Positions 30,011-38,212 of a stretch of DNA of 64,000 bases are shown in pieces (the stretch's first letter is position 1; every line of letters begins with the position of its first letter). The notes beneath the pieces are model-generated. The model saw only the letters and a program-made list of their open reading frames with translations. It was not told the DNA's origin and ran no database searches. Position numbers and translations under genes: made by a program. The DNA comes from Oceanithermus desulfurans (GTDB lineage Bacteria > Deinococcota > Deinococci > Deinococcales > Marinithermaceae): assembly GCF_014201675.1 (NCBI RefSeq), contig NZ_JACHEZ010000005.1:1-64000 (forward strand), written 5' to 3'.

Positions 30011-31239
30011 GGGGGGCGGGCATGGGCGCGCTCGACGGCCTCGTCGTGCTCGACCTCTCGCGCATCCTCGCAGGCCCCTACGCCACCCAGATGCTCGCCG
30101 ACCTGGGGGCCGAGGTCTGGAAGGTGGAGTCGCCCTGGGGCGACGACACCCGCCGCTGGGGCCCGCCGTTCCGCGAAGGGGAGAGCGCCTACTTCCTCTC
30201 GACCAACCGCGGCAAGAAGAGCCTGGCCGTCAACCTCAAGGACCCGCGGGGGCAGCGGCTGGTGCGCCGTCTGGCCGAGCGTGCGGACGTGCTGGTGGAG
30301 AACTTCAAGGCCGGCGACCTCGCCCGCTACGGTCTCGACTACTCCAGCCTGGCCGAGGTGAACCCGCGCCTCGTCTACGCCTCGATCACCGGCTTCGGGC
30401 AGACGGGGCCGCGGGCCGCCGAACCCGGCTACGACGCCGCGCTGCAGGGGATGACCGGGATCATGAGCGTCACCGGCGAGCCCGACGGCCCGCCCATGAA
30501 GGTGGGCGTCGCCTGGATCGACGTGCTCACCGGGCTGACCGCGGCGGTGGGCATCCTCGCGGCGCTGCGGGAGCGCGACCGGAACGGCCGGGGGCAGCAC
30601 CTCGACCTCGCCCTCTTCGACGTCGGCGTCGCCGCGATGGTCAACCAGGCCCAGGCCTACCTGATGACCGGCCTCGCGCCGACGCGGATGGGCAACGCCC
30701 ATCCCCAGATCGTGCCCTACCAAGCCTTCGAGGCCCGCGACAAATGGTTCATCCTCGCGGTCGGCAACGACGCCCAGTACCAAAGGCTCACCGAGGCGCT
30801 GGGCCGGCCCGACCTGTGGGACGATGAGCGCTTCCGCACCAACGCCGGCCGGGTGGAGCACCGCGAGGCGCTGGTGGCCGAGCTGGCGCGTATCTTCCGC
30901 ACGCGCGACCGCGGCGACTGGCTCGAGCTGCTGCGCGATGCCGGGGTGCCGGTTACCCCGGTGAACGACGTGGGCGAGGCGCTGGCCGACCCTCAGGCCG
31001 AAGCCCGGGGGCTCTTGTGGGAGGTGGTGCACCCGCGTCTGGGTCCGACGCCGCTCCTCGCCAGCCCCCTGCAGCACATGAGCCGCACCCCGGCCGCGCC
31101 CACAGCGGCCCCGCCGCTGCTGGGCCAGCACACCCGCGAGGTGCTTTCCGGGGCGCTGGGCCTGACCGCGGAGGAGCTGGAGCGGCTCGAGGCCGAGGGC
31201 GTGATCAAGAGCGCCGCGGCGGATGAGAACCCCGCCTGA
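30007..31239 (+). CDS. Class III (CaiB/BaiF-type) CoA transferase
   Basis: Transfers CoA between carboxylic acids; 410 aa. Family segments LVVLDLSRILAGPYATQMLADLGA, ESPWGDDTR, FLSTNRGKKSLAVNLKDP and SITGFGQTGP are clear. The catalytic aspartate is expected at D172 (AWIDVLTG). ATG 30007 overlaps the peptidase stop by 4 bp; ATG 30022 is an alternative. The acid substrate is unknown. Adjacent TAXI-TRAP genes, on the other strand, might import it (inference). Confidence 0.9.
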   Translation: MRGAGMGALDGLVVLDLSRILAGPYATQMLADLGAEVWKVESPWGDDTRRWGPPFREGESAYFLSTNRGKKSLAVNLKDPRGQRLVRRLAERADVLVENFKAGDLARYGLDYSSLAEVNPRLVYASITGFGQTGPRAAEPGYDAALQGMTGIMSVTGEPDGPPMKVGVAWIDVLTGLTAAVGILAALRERDRNGRGQHLDLALFDVGVAAMVNQAQAYLMTGLAPTRMGNAHPQIVPYQAFEARDKWFILAVGNDAQYQRLTEALGRPDLWDDERFRTNAGRVEHREALVAELARIFRTRDRGDWLELLRDAGVPVTPVNDVGEALADPQAEARGLLWEVVHPRLGPTPLLASPLQHMSRTPAAPTAAPPLLGQHTREVLSGALGLTAEELERLEAEGVIKSAAADENPA

Positions 31240-31261
31240 CTCATCCGGTCCACCTGAAGAA

Positions 31262-31282
31262 AAGGCCGCCCATGGCGGCCTT
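31262..31282 (+). terminator. Terminator after the CoA-transferase gene
   Basis: 9-bp stem (31262-31270 with 31274-31282), loop CAT, followed by the T/A-rich AATACGTTCTTAATT. Confidence 0.7.
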
Positions 31283-31287
31283 AATAC

Positions 31288-31316
31288 GTTCTTAATTAAC
31301 GCTCAAAATTAAGAAC
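31288..31316. repeat. AT-rich inverted repeat upstream of the lipoprotein gene
   Basis: Perfect 10-bp arms GTTCTTAATT (31288-31297) and AATTAAGAAC (31307-31316) with a 9-nt loop. Very AT-rich for this genome. It could be an operator or the second part of the terminator. Confidence 0.6.
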
Positions 31317-31387
31317 CCTTTAGCCGTTTTTCAAGTGCTTCCCCCCTGGAGGGGCGCAAGCTAAGGCTGCACACAGGGAGGTGCACG

Positions 31388-32374
31388 ATGAAAAGGTACT
31401 TCGGGATGATGGCTTTGTTGGTGCTGGTTTTGGCGGCCTGTTCGACGACGGGAACCCTTGGTGACGGTCAGAGCCTGGACGCCGAGCAGCTGGCGATCGA
31501 GACCGACCTGAACCTCGACGCCGCGATCTTCGAGGACCTCGGCGGGGCGGCGGCGGCCTCGGTGCAGTCGGTCGAGGACCAGGACGTCGCCGACCTGGCG
31601 GGGGCCTGGGGGCTGCCCACGGTCGCGGTGCGCTTCCTGAAGGCCTGGGGCGTGCGCCTGCCGCGGCCCGGCGACGCCGACGGGCAGTGCAGCATCGAGG
31701 TGAACACCAACGGCTACGCCGACGTCGACGGTGACGGCGTCTTCGACCTGGTGGACGCGACCTTCGACTGCAGCGGCACCATGGGCGACGGGCAGAGCTT
31801 CGCGGTGAGCGGGGCCTTCCACTTCGAGGACAAGGACGGCGCGTTCACCGGTTTCGCCATGACCCTTAGCGACTTCACCGTCAGCCTCACGAACGTCCGC
31901 GGCGAGCACACCGTCCAGCGCACCCGCACCCTCAACGGCAGCGTCGACGTCAGCGGCAGCCCGGCCGAGGGGTACGTCCTCACCAAGGACCTGAGCATCG
32001 ACTTCGTGGTCGCGGTCGACGGCGAGGTGTTGCACGAGGCCGCCTGGACCAGCCAGAAGACCAAGACCTACACCCCCGACGATCCCGACGCCCCTGCGGC
32101 GGGCGGCGTGGTCTCGATCAGCGGCAACGCCTCGCTCACCCGCGACGGTAACACCATGGAGTTCCAGGTCTCCACCTCGACCGACGTGGAAGGGGAGACC
32201 CCGCTCCACTGGAGCCGCGACTGCTGGCGCGCCGCGCGCGACGCCGGGCGGCTGGGCCACAAGATGGGCGGTTTCGACGCCGGCTGGATTCTGCACGAGA
32301 ACCTGACGAACGGCAACTACACGAAGATTACCTACAACGGTTGCGGCGACGTCAGCATCGAAAAGAGCTTCTAG
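31388..32374 (+). CDS. Secreted lipoprotein of unknown function
   Basis: A 328-aa protein with a lipoprotein signal peptide; the lipobox is LAAC with C18. After the anchor comes a polar, Asp/Gly-rich beta-type protein. DVDGDGVFD (112-120) resembles a calcium-binding DxDxDG loop, and cysteines at 101, 128 and near the C-terminus might form disulfides. GGGAGGTG precedes the ATG. No family recognised. It stands alone: terminator and AT-rich inverted repeat before it, 40-bp palindrome after it. Confidence 0.8.
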   Translation: MKRYFGMMALLVLVLAACSTTGTLGDGQSLDAEQLAIETDLNLDAAIFEDLGGAAAASVQSVEDQDVADLAGAWGLPTVAVRFLKAWGVRLPRPGDADGQCSIEVNTNGYADVDGDGVFDLVDATFDCSGTMGDGQSFAVSGAFHFEDKDGAFTGFAMTLSDFTVSLTNVRGEHTVQRTRTLNGSVDVSGSPAEGYVLTKDLSIDFVVAVDGEVLHEAAWTSQKTKTYTPDDPDAPAAGGVVSISGNASLTRDGNTMEFQVSTSTDVEGETPLHWSRDCWRAARDAGRLGHKMGGFDAGWILHENLTNGNYTKITYNGCGDVSIEKSF

Positions 32375-32385
32375 AGCTTCAACTC

Positions 32386-32425
32386 ACCCGGTACGGGCGC
32401 CAAACGTTTGGCGCCCGTACCGGGT
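32386..32425. repeat. Perfect 40-bp palindrome
   Basis: Two 20-nt arms (32386-32405 and 32406-32425) are exact reverse complements with no spacer, centre AAACGTTT. It lies 12 bp after the lipoprotein stop. As RNA it forms a very stable hairpin, so a terminator role is likely, although no U-run follows. It also marks the left edge of the foreign-looking island. Confidence 0.85.
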
Positions 32426-32473
32426 TAACCTGCACACCCCGGCGCCGGAGCGGATGTTAAGTTTGATTCAACT

Positions 32474-34816
32474 ATGTCTGGCGCTGGAAACGGAAATTCG
32501 AATGCGAGCGCCCTTTCCATGCTTCCCGAGCTCGCCTTTGGGGCAGAGAGCGTGGTAGAGGCCGTTACCGAACGCATCGAACGGCATTTTGTGAGGCTCG
32601 ATGCCGGGGCGCATGAGGATCCACTCGTCGTTGGCTTGTTTGGGGAGTGGGGCAGTGGCAAGACGCTTTGGCTCCGGCACATCGAACGACACTTCGAAAG
32701 TAAACTCGAAATGAAACTGAAAATAGGGAATACTCCCAGCATAACGGTTCCCATATTTTTCAACGCCTGGCGTTACGAAAAAGAAGAACACCTCATCTAC
32801 CCACTGGTAAAGGTGCTCGAAATCAATTTACGCACGCTCGTTGCTGAAGCAGGAAAAGCGAACAGGTCGGAGCCTGAGAGCGGGTCGCCCTCAAACGGCG
32901 GTGCGGGGCGCGGGCGCAGCTGGATCATCGAAGGCATTTCGCGCGCGTGGCAAAGCGCCCGGCGTGCGGTTGTCGCTGCTGGCATGGGCTTTGCCGGACT
33001 AACTTCGGGCGTTACAATTCGCGGCGAAATTGAAACACCGAAAAGCGATGCCTTCAAAGCGATCAGCGGACTCTTCGTGGACGGCAGATTGAGCATCGAG
33101 CTATCCGGCAAGGACATCGTGGATTTTCTGATGGCGGCCAAGGGAACGCCGGAGAGCGCCCGGGAAAAAGGCGAGAACGGTAAAGGGCCGGCCGCCGACG
33201 ATTTGGGGGAGGAGCGGCGCGACGAAGACCTGCTGAGCTTCGCCGAGAGGGTGCGTTCCGATTACTACGACTTTCAGCGCATCCTGCGCGAGCTTACCGG
33301 CAGGGATGGGGTTTCCGGACAGGAGGGGGAAGAGGCGAAGGTCAACCTCCTTTTCCTGATTGACGACCTGGACCGGTGCCTGCCGGAAAAGGCCGTCGAA
33401 ATGCTGGAGGCGATCAAGCTGTTTATGGAGGTCGAAGGTGCGGCCTTCGTGCTGGCGCTGGACGATGAGGTGGTGGAGCGGGGGATCGTCCACCGTTACC
33501 GTGACTACACCGCTCTACAGCACCCGACCGCCTGGGACAGCATTGCCTACAGCGTGAGCAACGAGAGGTACCGCGAATTTTTAGACCTGTACACCAACCA
33601 GATGGGCCAACCGATTACCGGGCACGAATACCTGGAAAAGATCGTGCACCTGCAAGTACGCTTGCCGCGCGTCGAGGCCGACGACGTGGGGCCTTACCTG
33701 ACCGAGCGTTATCCGCGGCTCTTTACCCGCAGGCTGGAGGTTGAGGCCGAAAGGGTCGCGGAAGGTGACGGTTTAAAGGCCCGCAAAGGCTTGGGAAAAG
33801 CGGTTGCCGGTGGGGAGGAAACGGAGCCGCGGGAACAGTTGATCGAGCTTTTCAGGGACGCTGTGCCACCGGTGCCGCGCAAGCTGATCCGGGCAGCGGA
33901 GCTGCTGGACTTGAAGTTGCGGACGGCTAAAAAGAACGGTTGGGACGTTTTAGATAGCGAGAAAGAGCTTTACGTGCTGGCACAGCTCACGCTGGTGCAG
34001 CTTTTTGCCCCCGAGCTTTACCGCTTTGCGCAACGGGAGTTTCCGCATTTCTTGGGGAAGATGGTCGAGTGGCTCGACAGCGGTCAGGGCGCCCCCAGCC
34101 TACCCACCAGCTTTTGTCTGGAAGAGCTGGAGCGGCGTTACCGGGCGGTACTCACCGAGGCAAAGGCTGCGCGTTCGAGCGGCGACCAGCCATCCGGCGC
34201 GGGCGAGAGGAAGGAGGCGGGAAATGATGGGTCCGGTCTGTGCGCGCAGCGGCCGGTGGCCAACCTTGCTCCCCGGCTGGTGGAAAGCAAGGAGCTGCCC
34301 TTGCTGGATCACCTGATCAAGGCGCGCCAGAAACGCTCGGGCTTCGATCCTTTCAATGTCGTGCTAAAGAACCCTGATGGCGTCTACGACGGCGTTCGCT
34401 TTGGCGAGTTCTTTTTGTTGCGGCGGCGGGTGGCTGTTCCCGGTGGACGGGAGGAACGGACCGAGGGCGAGCATGTTGGGCGGGCTGGTGATGCGTACAC
34501 GGAACTGGTCCCGCGCGATGTGGAGATGTTTGTTGGCCAGTTGACGGCGCCCGACGCCGTGTACTGGCGGAATGCCCTGGAAGACGAGGGCATAGCGGGC
34601 AAGCGAGGTCGGTTAAGAGGCGATGTGTTTTCGTTGATCGTGCAGAACCTGCCAGATTTTGGTGGTGACGCAGCGAAGATTCTGGATTGGCTGGAGACCT
34701 TGGAACCCGTTCTTGGCCCCGACCAGCTCGATGAGCTGGTGAGGCGGTTGGGGGTTTTTGTTGCATTGGGTGCAGGCCCGGGTGAGGAAGGGGAGGGTGA
34801 AGGTGGAAACCCGTGA
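32474..34816 (+). CDS. KAP-family P-loop NTPase
   Basis: A 780-aa NTPase. Walker A is GEWGSGKT (57-64) and Walker B is LLFLIDDLDRC (aspartates 297-298). The GEWGSGKT motif, the following FFNAWRYEKEEHL and the DDLDRC box are the hallmarks of KAP NTPases. In KAP proteins membrane helices usually sit between Walker A and B; here that region (about 155-190, RRAVVAAGMGFAGLTSGVT) is only weakly hydrophobic, so membrane attachment is doubtful. The last 300 residues match nothing I recognise. Overlaps the WD40 gene by 14 bp. Lower GC than neighbours suggests acquisition. Known KAP proteins include phage-exclusion factors (PifA), so a defence role is plausible but inferred. Confidence 0.85.
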   Translation: MSGAGNGNSNASALSMLPELAFGAESVVEAVTERIERHFVRLDAGAHEDPLVVGLFGEWGSGKTLWLRHIERHFESKLEMKLKIGNTPSITVPIFFNAWRYEKEEHLIYPLVKVLEINLRTLVAEAGKANRSEPESGSPSNGGAGRGRSWIIEGISRAWQSARRAVVAAGMGFAGLTSGVTIRGEIETPKSDAFKAISGLFVDGRLSIELSGKDIVDFLMAAKGTPESAREKGENGKGPAADDLGEERRDEDLLSFAERVRSDYYDFQRILRELTGRDGVSGQEGEEAKVNLLFLIDDLDRCLPEKAVEMLEAIKLFMEVEGAAFVLALDDEVVERGIVHRYRDYTALQHPTAWDSIAYSVSNERYREFLDLYTNQMGQPITGHEYLEKIVHLQVRLPRVEADDVGPYLTERYPRLFTRRLEVEAERVAEGDGLKARKGLGKAVAGGEETEPREQLIELFRDAVPPVPRKLIRAAELLDLKLRTAKKNGWDVLDSEKELYVLAQLTLVQLFAPELYRFAQREFPHFLGKMVEWLDSGQGAPSLPTSFCLEELERRYRAVLTEAKAARSSGDQPSGAGERKEAGNDGSGLCAQRPVANLAPRLVESKELPLLDHLIKARQKRSGFDPFNVVLKNPDGVYDGVRFGEFFLLRRRVAVPGGREERTEGEHVGRAGDAYTELVPRDVEMFVGQLTAPDAVYWRNALEDEGIAGKRGRLRGDVFSLIVQNLPDFGGDAAKILDWLETLEPVLGPDQLDELVRRLGVFVALGAGPGEEGEGEGGNP

Positions 34817-37148
34817 GCTGAGGCGGTTACTGGAGTTGCTTGCGCGCAAGCACAGTCCGAGCTACGAACCGGTTGCCGAAAGGGTAGACTTGCGCAAGTT
34901 GGGAATGCAAGGCAAGAAGTTGAATGGCCAAGGTTTTGCCTTTGCCTATTTACGGGGGCTTGAATTACCTGAAGGTACTGAACTGATCGACTCGGCTGAC
35001 AATGATGACGTCATTGCGGGAGACGTGCAAAAAAAGGGGGCGTGGTTGCGGGTCAACCTCGAAGAAGCCCGTCTTGTTGGGGTTGAGGGACTGAACCGCT
35101 TGCGCTGGTCACGCTTGATCTACGCTGATATTACTAGAGCAGAAAAGGTGAAACTGAGCAAACATAACTTGCTTGACCTACCTAATCATGGTGAAATGCC
35201 TGATTTTGGGCCCACTTTGGTCCATGTGGGACATAAAAACCTCGTTGCTGGCCGCGCCCTTGCCATACTCCCCTCCGGCCTATTAGCCTGCGGCTCGGAT
35301 GACGGCACCATCCGCCTGTGGGACCTAGGAAGCGGCATGCCTATGCAAACCCTTGAGGGCCACAAGGGTGCCGTCACCACGCTTGTCACCCTCCCTTCGA
35401 GATTGCTAGCTAGCGGTTCGGATGACGGTACCATCTGTATTTGGGATACAAACCATGAGGCAAAACTCACTGTTGGAAGGCGATGGGGCCCGGTAAATAC
35501 TTTATTATCGCTATCATCAGATTACATAGCAAGTAGTACTAGTAGTAATACTATACGTATAATTAATGTAATAACAGGGGAAATAATACGTACCTATAAA
35601 GACTATACGGGTACGATTCTTGCACTTGCTAAACTTCCCTCGGGTTTGTTAGTGAGCGGTTCGAGCGGGGGCTACATCCGAATCTGGGACTTAAAAAAAG
35701 ACAAACCTATTCGTAGCTATAAGTATCCGGTTGGTGCAATCACCGCCCTCGCCTCCCTCCCCTCCGGTCTACTCGCGAGCGGCTCGGACGACGGCACCAT
35801 CCGCATTTGGGATGCCGAGACGGGAGAGCTCGAGGCTGCCCTCGAAGGTCACAGGGGTCCCGTATTCGCCCTCACCCTCCTCCCCTCCGGTTTACTCGCG
35901 AGCGGCTCGGACGACGGCACCATCCGCATTTGGAACCCAGATACTGGTGGAGTCGCCCTCACCCTTAAGGGTCACGCCGGGCCCATCCGTGCCATTGATT
36001 TTCTTTCCTCTGGCTTGCTGGTAAGCGTCTCGGACGACAACACCGTTCGAATTTGGGATAGCAAGGCAGGTGAAGCCGTACGCCAAATTGGTGGCCATAA
36101 GAGCCTAGTCTCCGTATTCGCCCTCACCCTCCTCCCCTCCGGTTTACTCGCGAGCGGCTCGGACGACGGCACCATCCGCATTTGGGATGCCGAGACGGGA
36201 GAGCTCGAGGCTGCCCTCGAAGGTCACAAGGGTCCCGTATTCGCCCTCGCCTCCCTCCCCTCCGGTCTACTCGCGAGCGGCTCGGACGACGGCACCATCC
36301 GCATTTGGGATGCCGAGACGGGAGAGCTCGAGGCTGCCCTCGAAGGTCACAAGGGGAGAATTCACAATATCGCTATACTTTCCAACAGTCAGATAGCTAG
36401 TGGTATGAGTGACAAAACAATTTATATATGGAATATAAAAACACGATTATTAGAGTACATTCTTGGTGTTTTCGAAGGTCACAAGGGTCCCGTATTCGCC
36501 CTCACCCTCCTCCCCTCCGGTCTACTCGCGAGCGGCTCGGACGACGGCACCATCCGCATTTGGGATACCGAGACGGGAGGGACCGTCCGCATCCTCGAGG
36601 GCCACACCGGTTCCGTCCTCGCCCTCACCCTCCTCCCCTCCGGTCTACTCGCGAGCGGCTCGGACGACGGCACCATCCGCATTTGGGATGCCGAGACGGG
36701 AGAGCTCGAGGCTGCCCTCGAAGGTCACAGGGGTCCCGTATTCGCCCTCGCCTCCCTCCCCTCCGGTCTACTCGCGAGCGGGTCGGACGACGGCACAATC
36801 CGTATCTGGGATCCGGAGGCTGGCGAGCTACAGCGAGTTTTTCTAAACTTAAAAAGGTGGTATGCGGAGGTCGGGGTATGTGCCGATAAAAGCGGTCTAA
36901 CTTTTTGCGCGCCGCCGGGAAGATCGTGGCGGAGGCGTGAAGTGGAGGGCCGCCTTTTGCCAGCTGATCCGGTATTGCATGAGCTAAGCCAGCTCTCGTG
37001 CTGCGGTTACGTGCTCCCGGCTTACCGCTTTCCCGAGTTGATCGAATGGCTGGACAATGCAGGTGAACGCATGCGTCTCGCTTGGCCTAAGGGATTTGAT
37101 TGGCGTCGTTTCCTCGGCTGGTCGGACAGCGCGAAAAAGCAGGGCTAA
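34803..37148 (+). CDS. WD40 beta-propeller protein with 13 blades, partner of the KAP NTPase
   Basis: About 781 aa. An N-terminal domain of unknown type (1-150) is followed by 13 WD40 blades of about 41 residues (about 152-680) and a C-terminal 100-residue tail. Seven blades contain the identical core LPSGLLASGSDDGTIRIW. GTG 34803 is chosen because GGAGG ends 6 nt upstream; the frame is open from TTG 34758. The overlap with the KAP gene implies coupled translation and a common complex. Blades with near-identical DNA alternate with divergent, AT-rich blades (35470-35600 and 36360-36470). The protein is likely a binding or sensing surface; ligand unknown. Confidence 0.88.
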   Translation: METRELRRLLELLARKHSPSYEPVAERVDLRKLGMQGKKLNGQGFAFAYLRGLELPEGTELIDSADNDDVIAGDVQKKGAWLRVNLEEARLVGVEGLNRLRWSRLIYADITRAEKVKLSKHNLLDLPNHGEMPDFGPTLVHVGHKNLVAGRALAILPSGLLACGSDDGTIRLWDLGSGMPMQTLEGHKGAVTTLVTLPSRLLASGSDDGTICIWDTNHEAKLTVGRRWGPVNTLLSLSSDYIASSTSSNTIRIINVITGEIIRTYKDYTGTILALAKLPSGLLVSGSSGGYIRIWDLKKDKPIRSYKYPVGAITALASLPSGLLASGSDDGTIRIWDAETGELEAALEGHRGPVFALTLLPSGLLASGSDDGTIRIWNPDTGGVALTLKGHAGPIRAIDFLSSGLLVSVSDDNTVRIWDSKAGEAVRQIGGHKSLVSVFALTLLPSGLLASGSDDGTIRIWDAETGELEAALEGHKGPVFALASLPSGLLASGSDDGTIRIWDAETGELEAALEGHKGRIHNIAILSNSQIASGMSDKTIYIWNIKTRLLEYILGVFEGHKGPVFALTLLPSGLLASGSDDGTIRIWDTETGGTVRILEGHTGSVLALTLLPSGLLASGSDDGTIRIWDAETGELEAALEGHRGPVFALASLPSGLLASGSDDGTIRIWDPEAGELQRVFLNLKRWYAEVGVCADKSGLTFCAPPGRSWRRREVEGRLLPADPVLHELSQLSCCGYVLPAYRFPELIEWLDNAGERMRLAWPKGFDWRRFLGWSDSAKKQG
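35743..36844 (+). repeat. Near-identical 123-bp WD40-blade repeats
   Basis: Blade-encoding units of 123 bp recur with few changes; equivalent GTA codons (PVFAL) lie at 35862, 36114, 36237, 36492 and 36738. The intervals 36114-36237 (123) and 36492-36738 (246) are exact multiples. Synonymous positions are conserved too, indicating recent duplication or gene conversion. Confidence 0.85.
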
Positions 37149-37155
37149 CGTCGGC

Positions 37156-38115
37156 TCATTCCCTAAAGGGCAGCGCCGCCTCCACGGCGCGGCCCAGCGC
37201 CTCGCCCGGGGTCTTGCCCTCGCCGCGTTCGGCGGCGGTTTCTTTCTCCAGCCAGACGGTGCTCTCGCCGAAGGGGCCGCGGCCAAAGAGCACCCCGCGC
37301 CAGCCGCCGGCCAGCAGCTGCTCGATGGCCTCGCCTAGGTCGCCGGCGTCGTGGCCGCGCACGAAGAGCGCCTCGGCCGCCTCGGGCGGCCAGTCGGCCG
37401 CGAAGCCCTGGCGCGCGGCCAAGAAGCCATAGGCGGGGTCGCGCTGCTCCATGGTGCCGCCGCGGGCGAAGTAGCGTTCGAGCACGAAGAGCCAGTCACC
37501 CCGCCGGCTCGCGGGGGCCATGGCCTCGTAGGCGGCGTCGAGGTCCGTGGGGCTGTAGGCGCGGTAGCGGTTCTCGTGCAGCACCAGCGCCTCGGGCAGC
37601 CGCGGCCGCAGCGGCGGCTTTTCGTCGGGGACCCCCACGACCAGGCCGCTCACCGGAACCACCCCGCGGGGCAGCCCCAGCAGCCGCGCCACCTCGGCCG
37701 GGCGGTTGAGGAGCCCGCCGATCCAGCAGATGCCGTAGCCCAGCGCCTCGGCGGCTACGGCCAGGTGCGCGCCGGCCAGGGTGGCGTCCACCAGGGCGAA
37801 GTGCAGGCCGGTGCGCGGCCAGCGGGCCATCGCCTGGCCGCGGTGGGCCAGCAGCCGCTCCAGGCGGTGCACGTCGGCCAGCGGAACGAAGAACTCGGCC
37901 GCCTCGGCGACGTGCGCCTGGTCGCCGGCCAGGTGGGCGAGTTCGCGCCGCAGCTTTGGATCGGTCACGCGCAGGATCGAGTAAAGCTGGGCGCTGGCGT
38001 CGGTGGGGGCGCGCCGCGCCGCCGCCAGGATGCGCTCCAGGTCGCCCTCGCGCAGCGGCTCGGGCTTGAAGCGGCGGATCGAGCGGCGCTCGAGCATCGG
38101 CGTGAGCAGGTCCAT
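37156..38115 (-). CDS. Nitroreductase-family flavoprotein with C-terminal extension
   Basis: Residues 1-190 are a nitroreductase domain: RRSIRRFKPEPL, the FMN-contacting RRAPTDASAQ and the closing ALGYGICWIGGLLN. Residues 210-319 form an extra domain (from GDWLFVLERYFARGG to GEGKTPGEALGRAVEAALPF). Its TPGEALGRAVEAAL end recalls the phage ABA-sandwich domain, a tentative match. It should reduce quinones, nitro compounds or flavins with NAD(P)H. TAGGCT stands 6 nt before the ATG. It converges with the WD40 gene, 7 bp away. Confidence 0.85.
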   Translation of the reverse strand: MDLLTPMLERRSIRRFKPEPLREGDLERILAAARRAPTDASAQLYSILRVTDPKLRRELAHLAGDQAHVAEAAEFFVPLADVHRLERLLAHRGQAMARWPRTGLHFALVDATLAGAHLAVAAEALGYGICWIGGLLNRPAEVARLLGLPRGVVPVSGLVVGVPDEKPPLRPRLPEALVLHENRYRAYSPTDLDAAYEAMAPASRRGDWLFVLERYFARGGTMEQRDPAYGFLAARQGFAADWPPEAAEALFVRGHDAGDLGEAIEQLLAGGWRGVLFGRGPFGESTVWLEKETAAERGEGKTPGEALGRAVEAALPFRE

Positions 38116-38121
38116 GCCCTT

Positions 38122-38127
38122 AGCCTA
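38122..38127 (-). promoter_or_regulatory. -10 element of the nitroreductase gene
   Basis: On the minus strand TAGGCT, 6 nt, then ATG 38115; leaderless type. Confidence 0.5.
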
Positions 38128-38173
38128 ACCGACCGGGTACACACGCCCCATTCCGCGGTTTTTGGCCGGTCGG

Positions 38174-38179
38174 TATAAT
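38174..38179 (+). promoter_or_regulatory. Consensus -10 element of the pnt operon
   Basis: TATAAT with an untranslated leader of about 30 nt and a GGAGGGG ribosome-binding site before ATG 38213. The -35 region (TTCCGC, 17-bp spacer) is poor. Confidence 0.65.
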
Positions 38180-38212
38180 CCACTAGGTTAACGCCGCTTG
38201 GAGGGGAAAGAC

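Noticed and set aside
35743-36844. CRISPR-like or satellite repeats
   Set aside because: The repeats are in frame, encode WD40 blades of 41 residues and have no spacer structure; no cas genes are present.
32430-37150. Integrated prophage or transposon carrying the KAP-WD40 module
   Set aside because: No integrase, transposase, terminal repeats or att duplication could be found at either edge; only base composition points to transfer.
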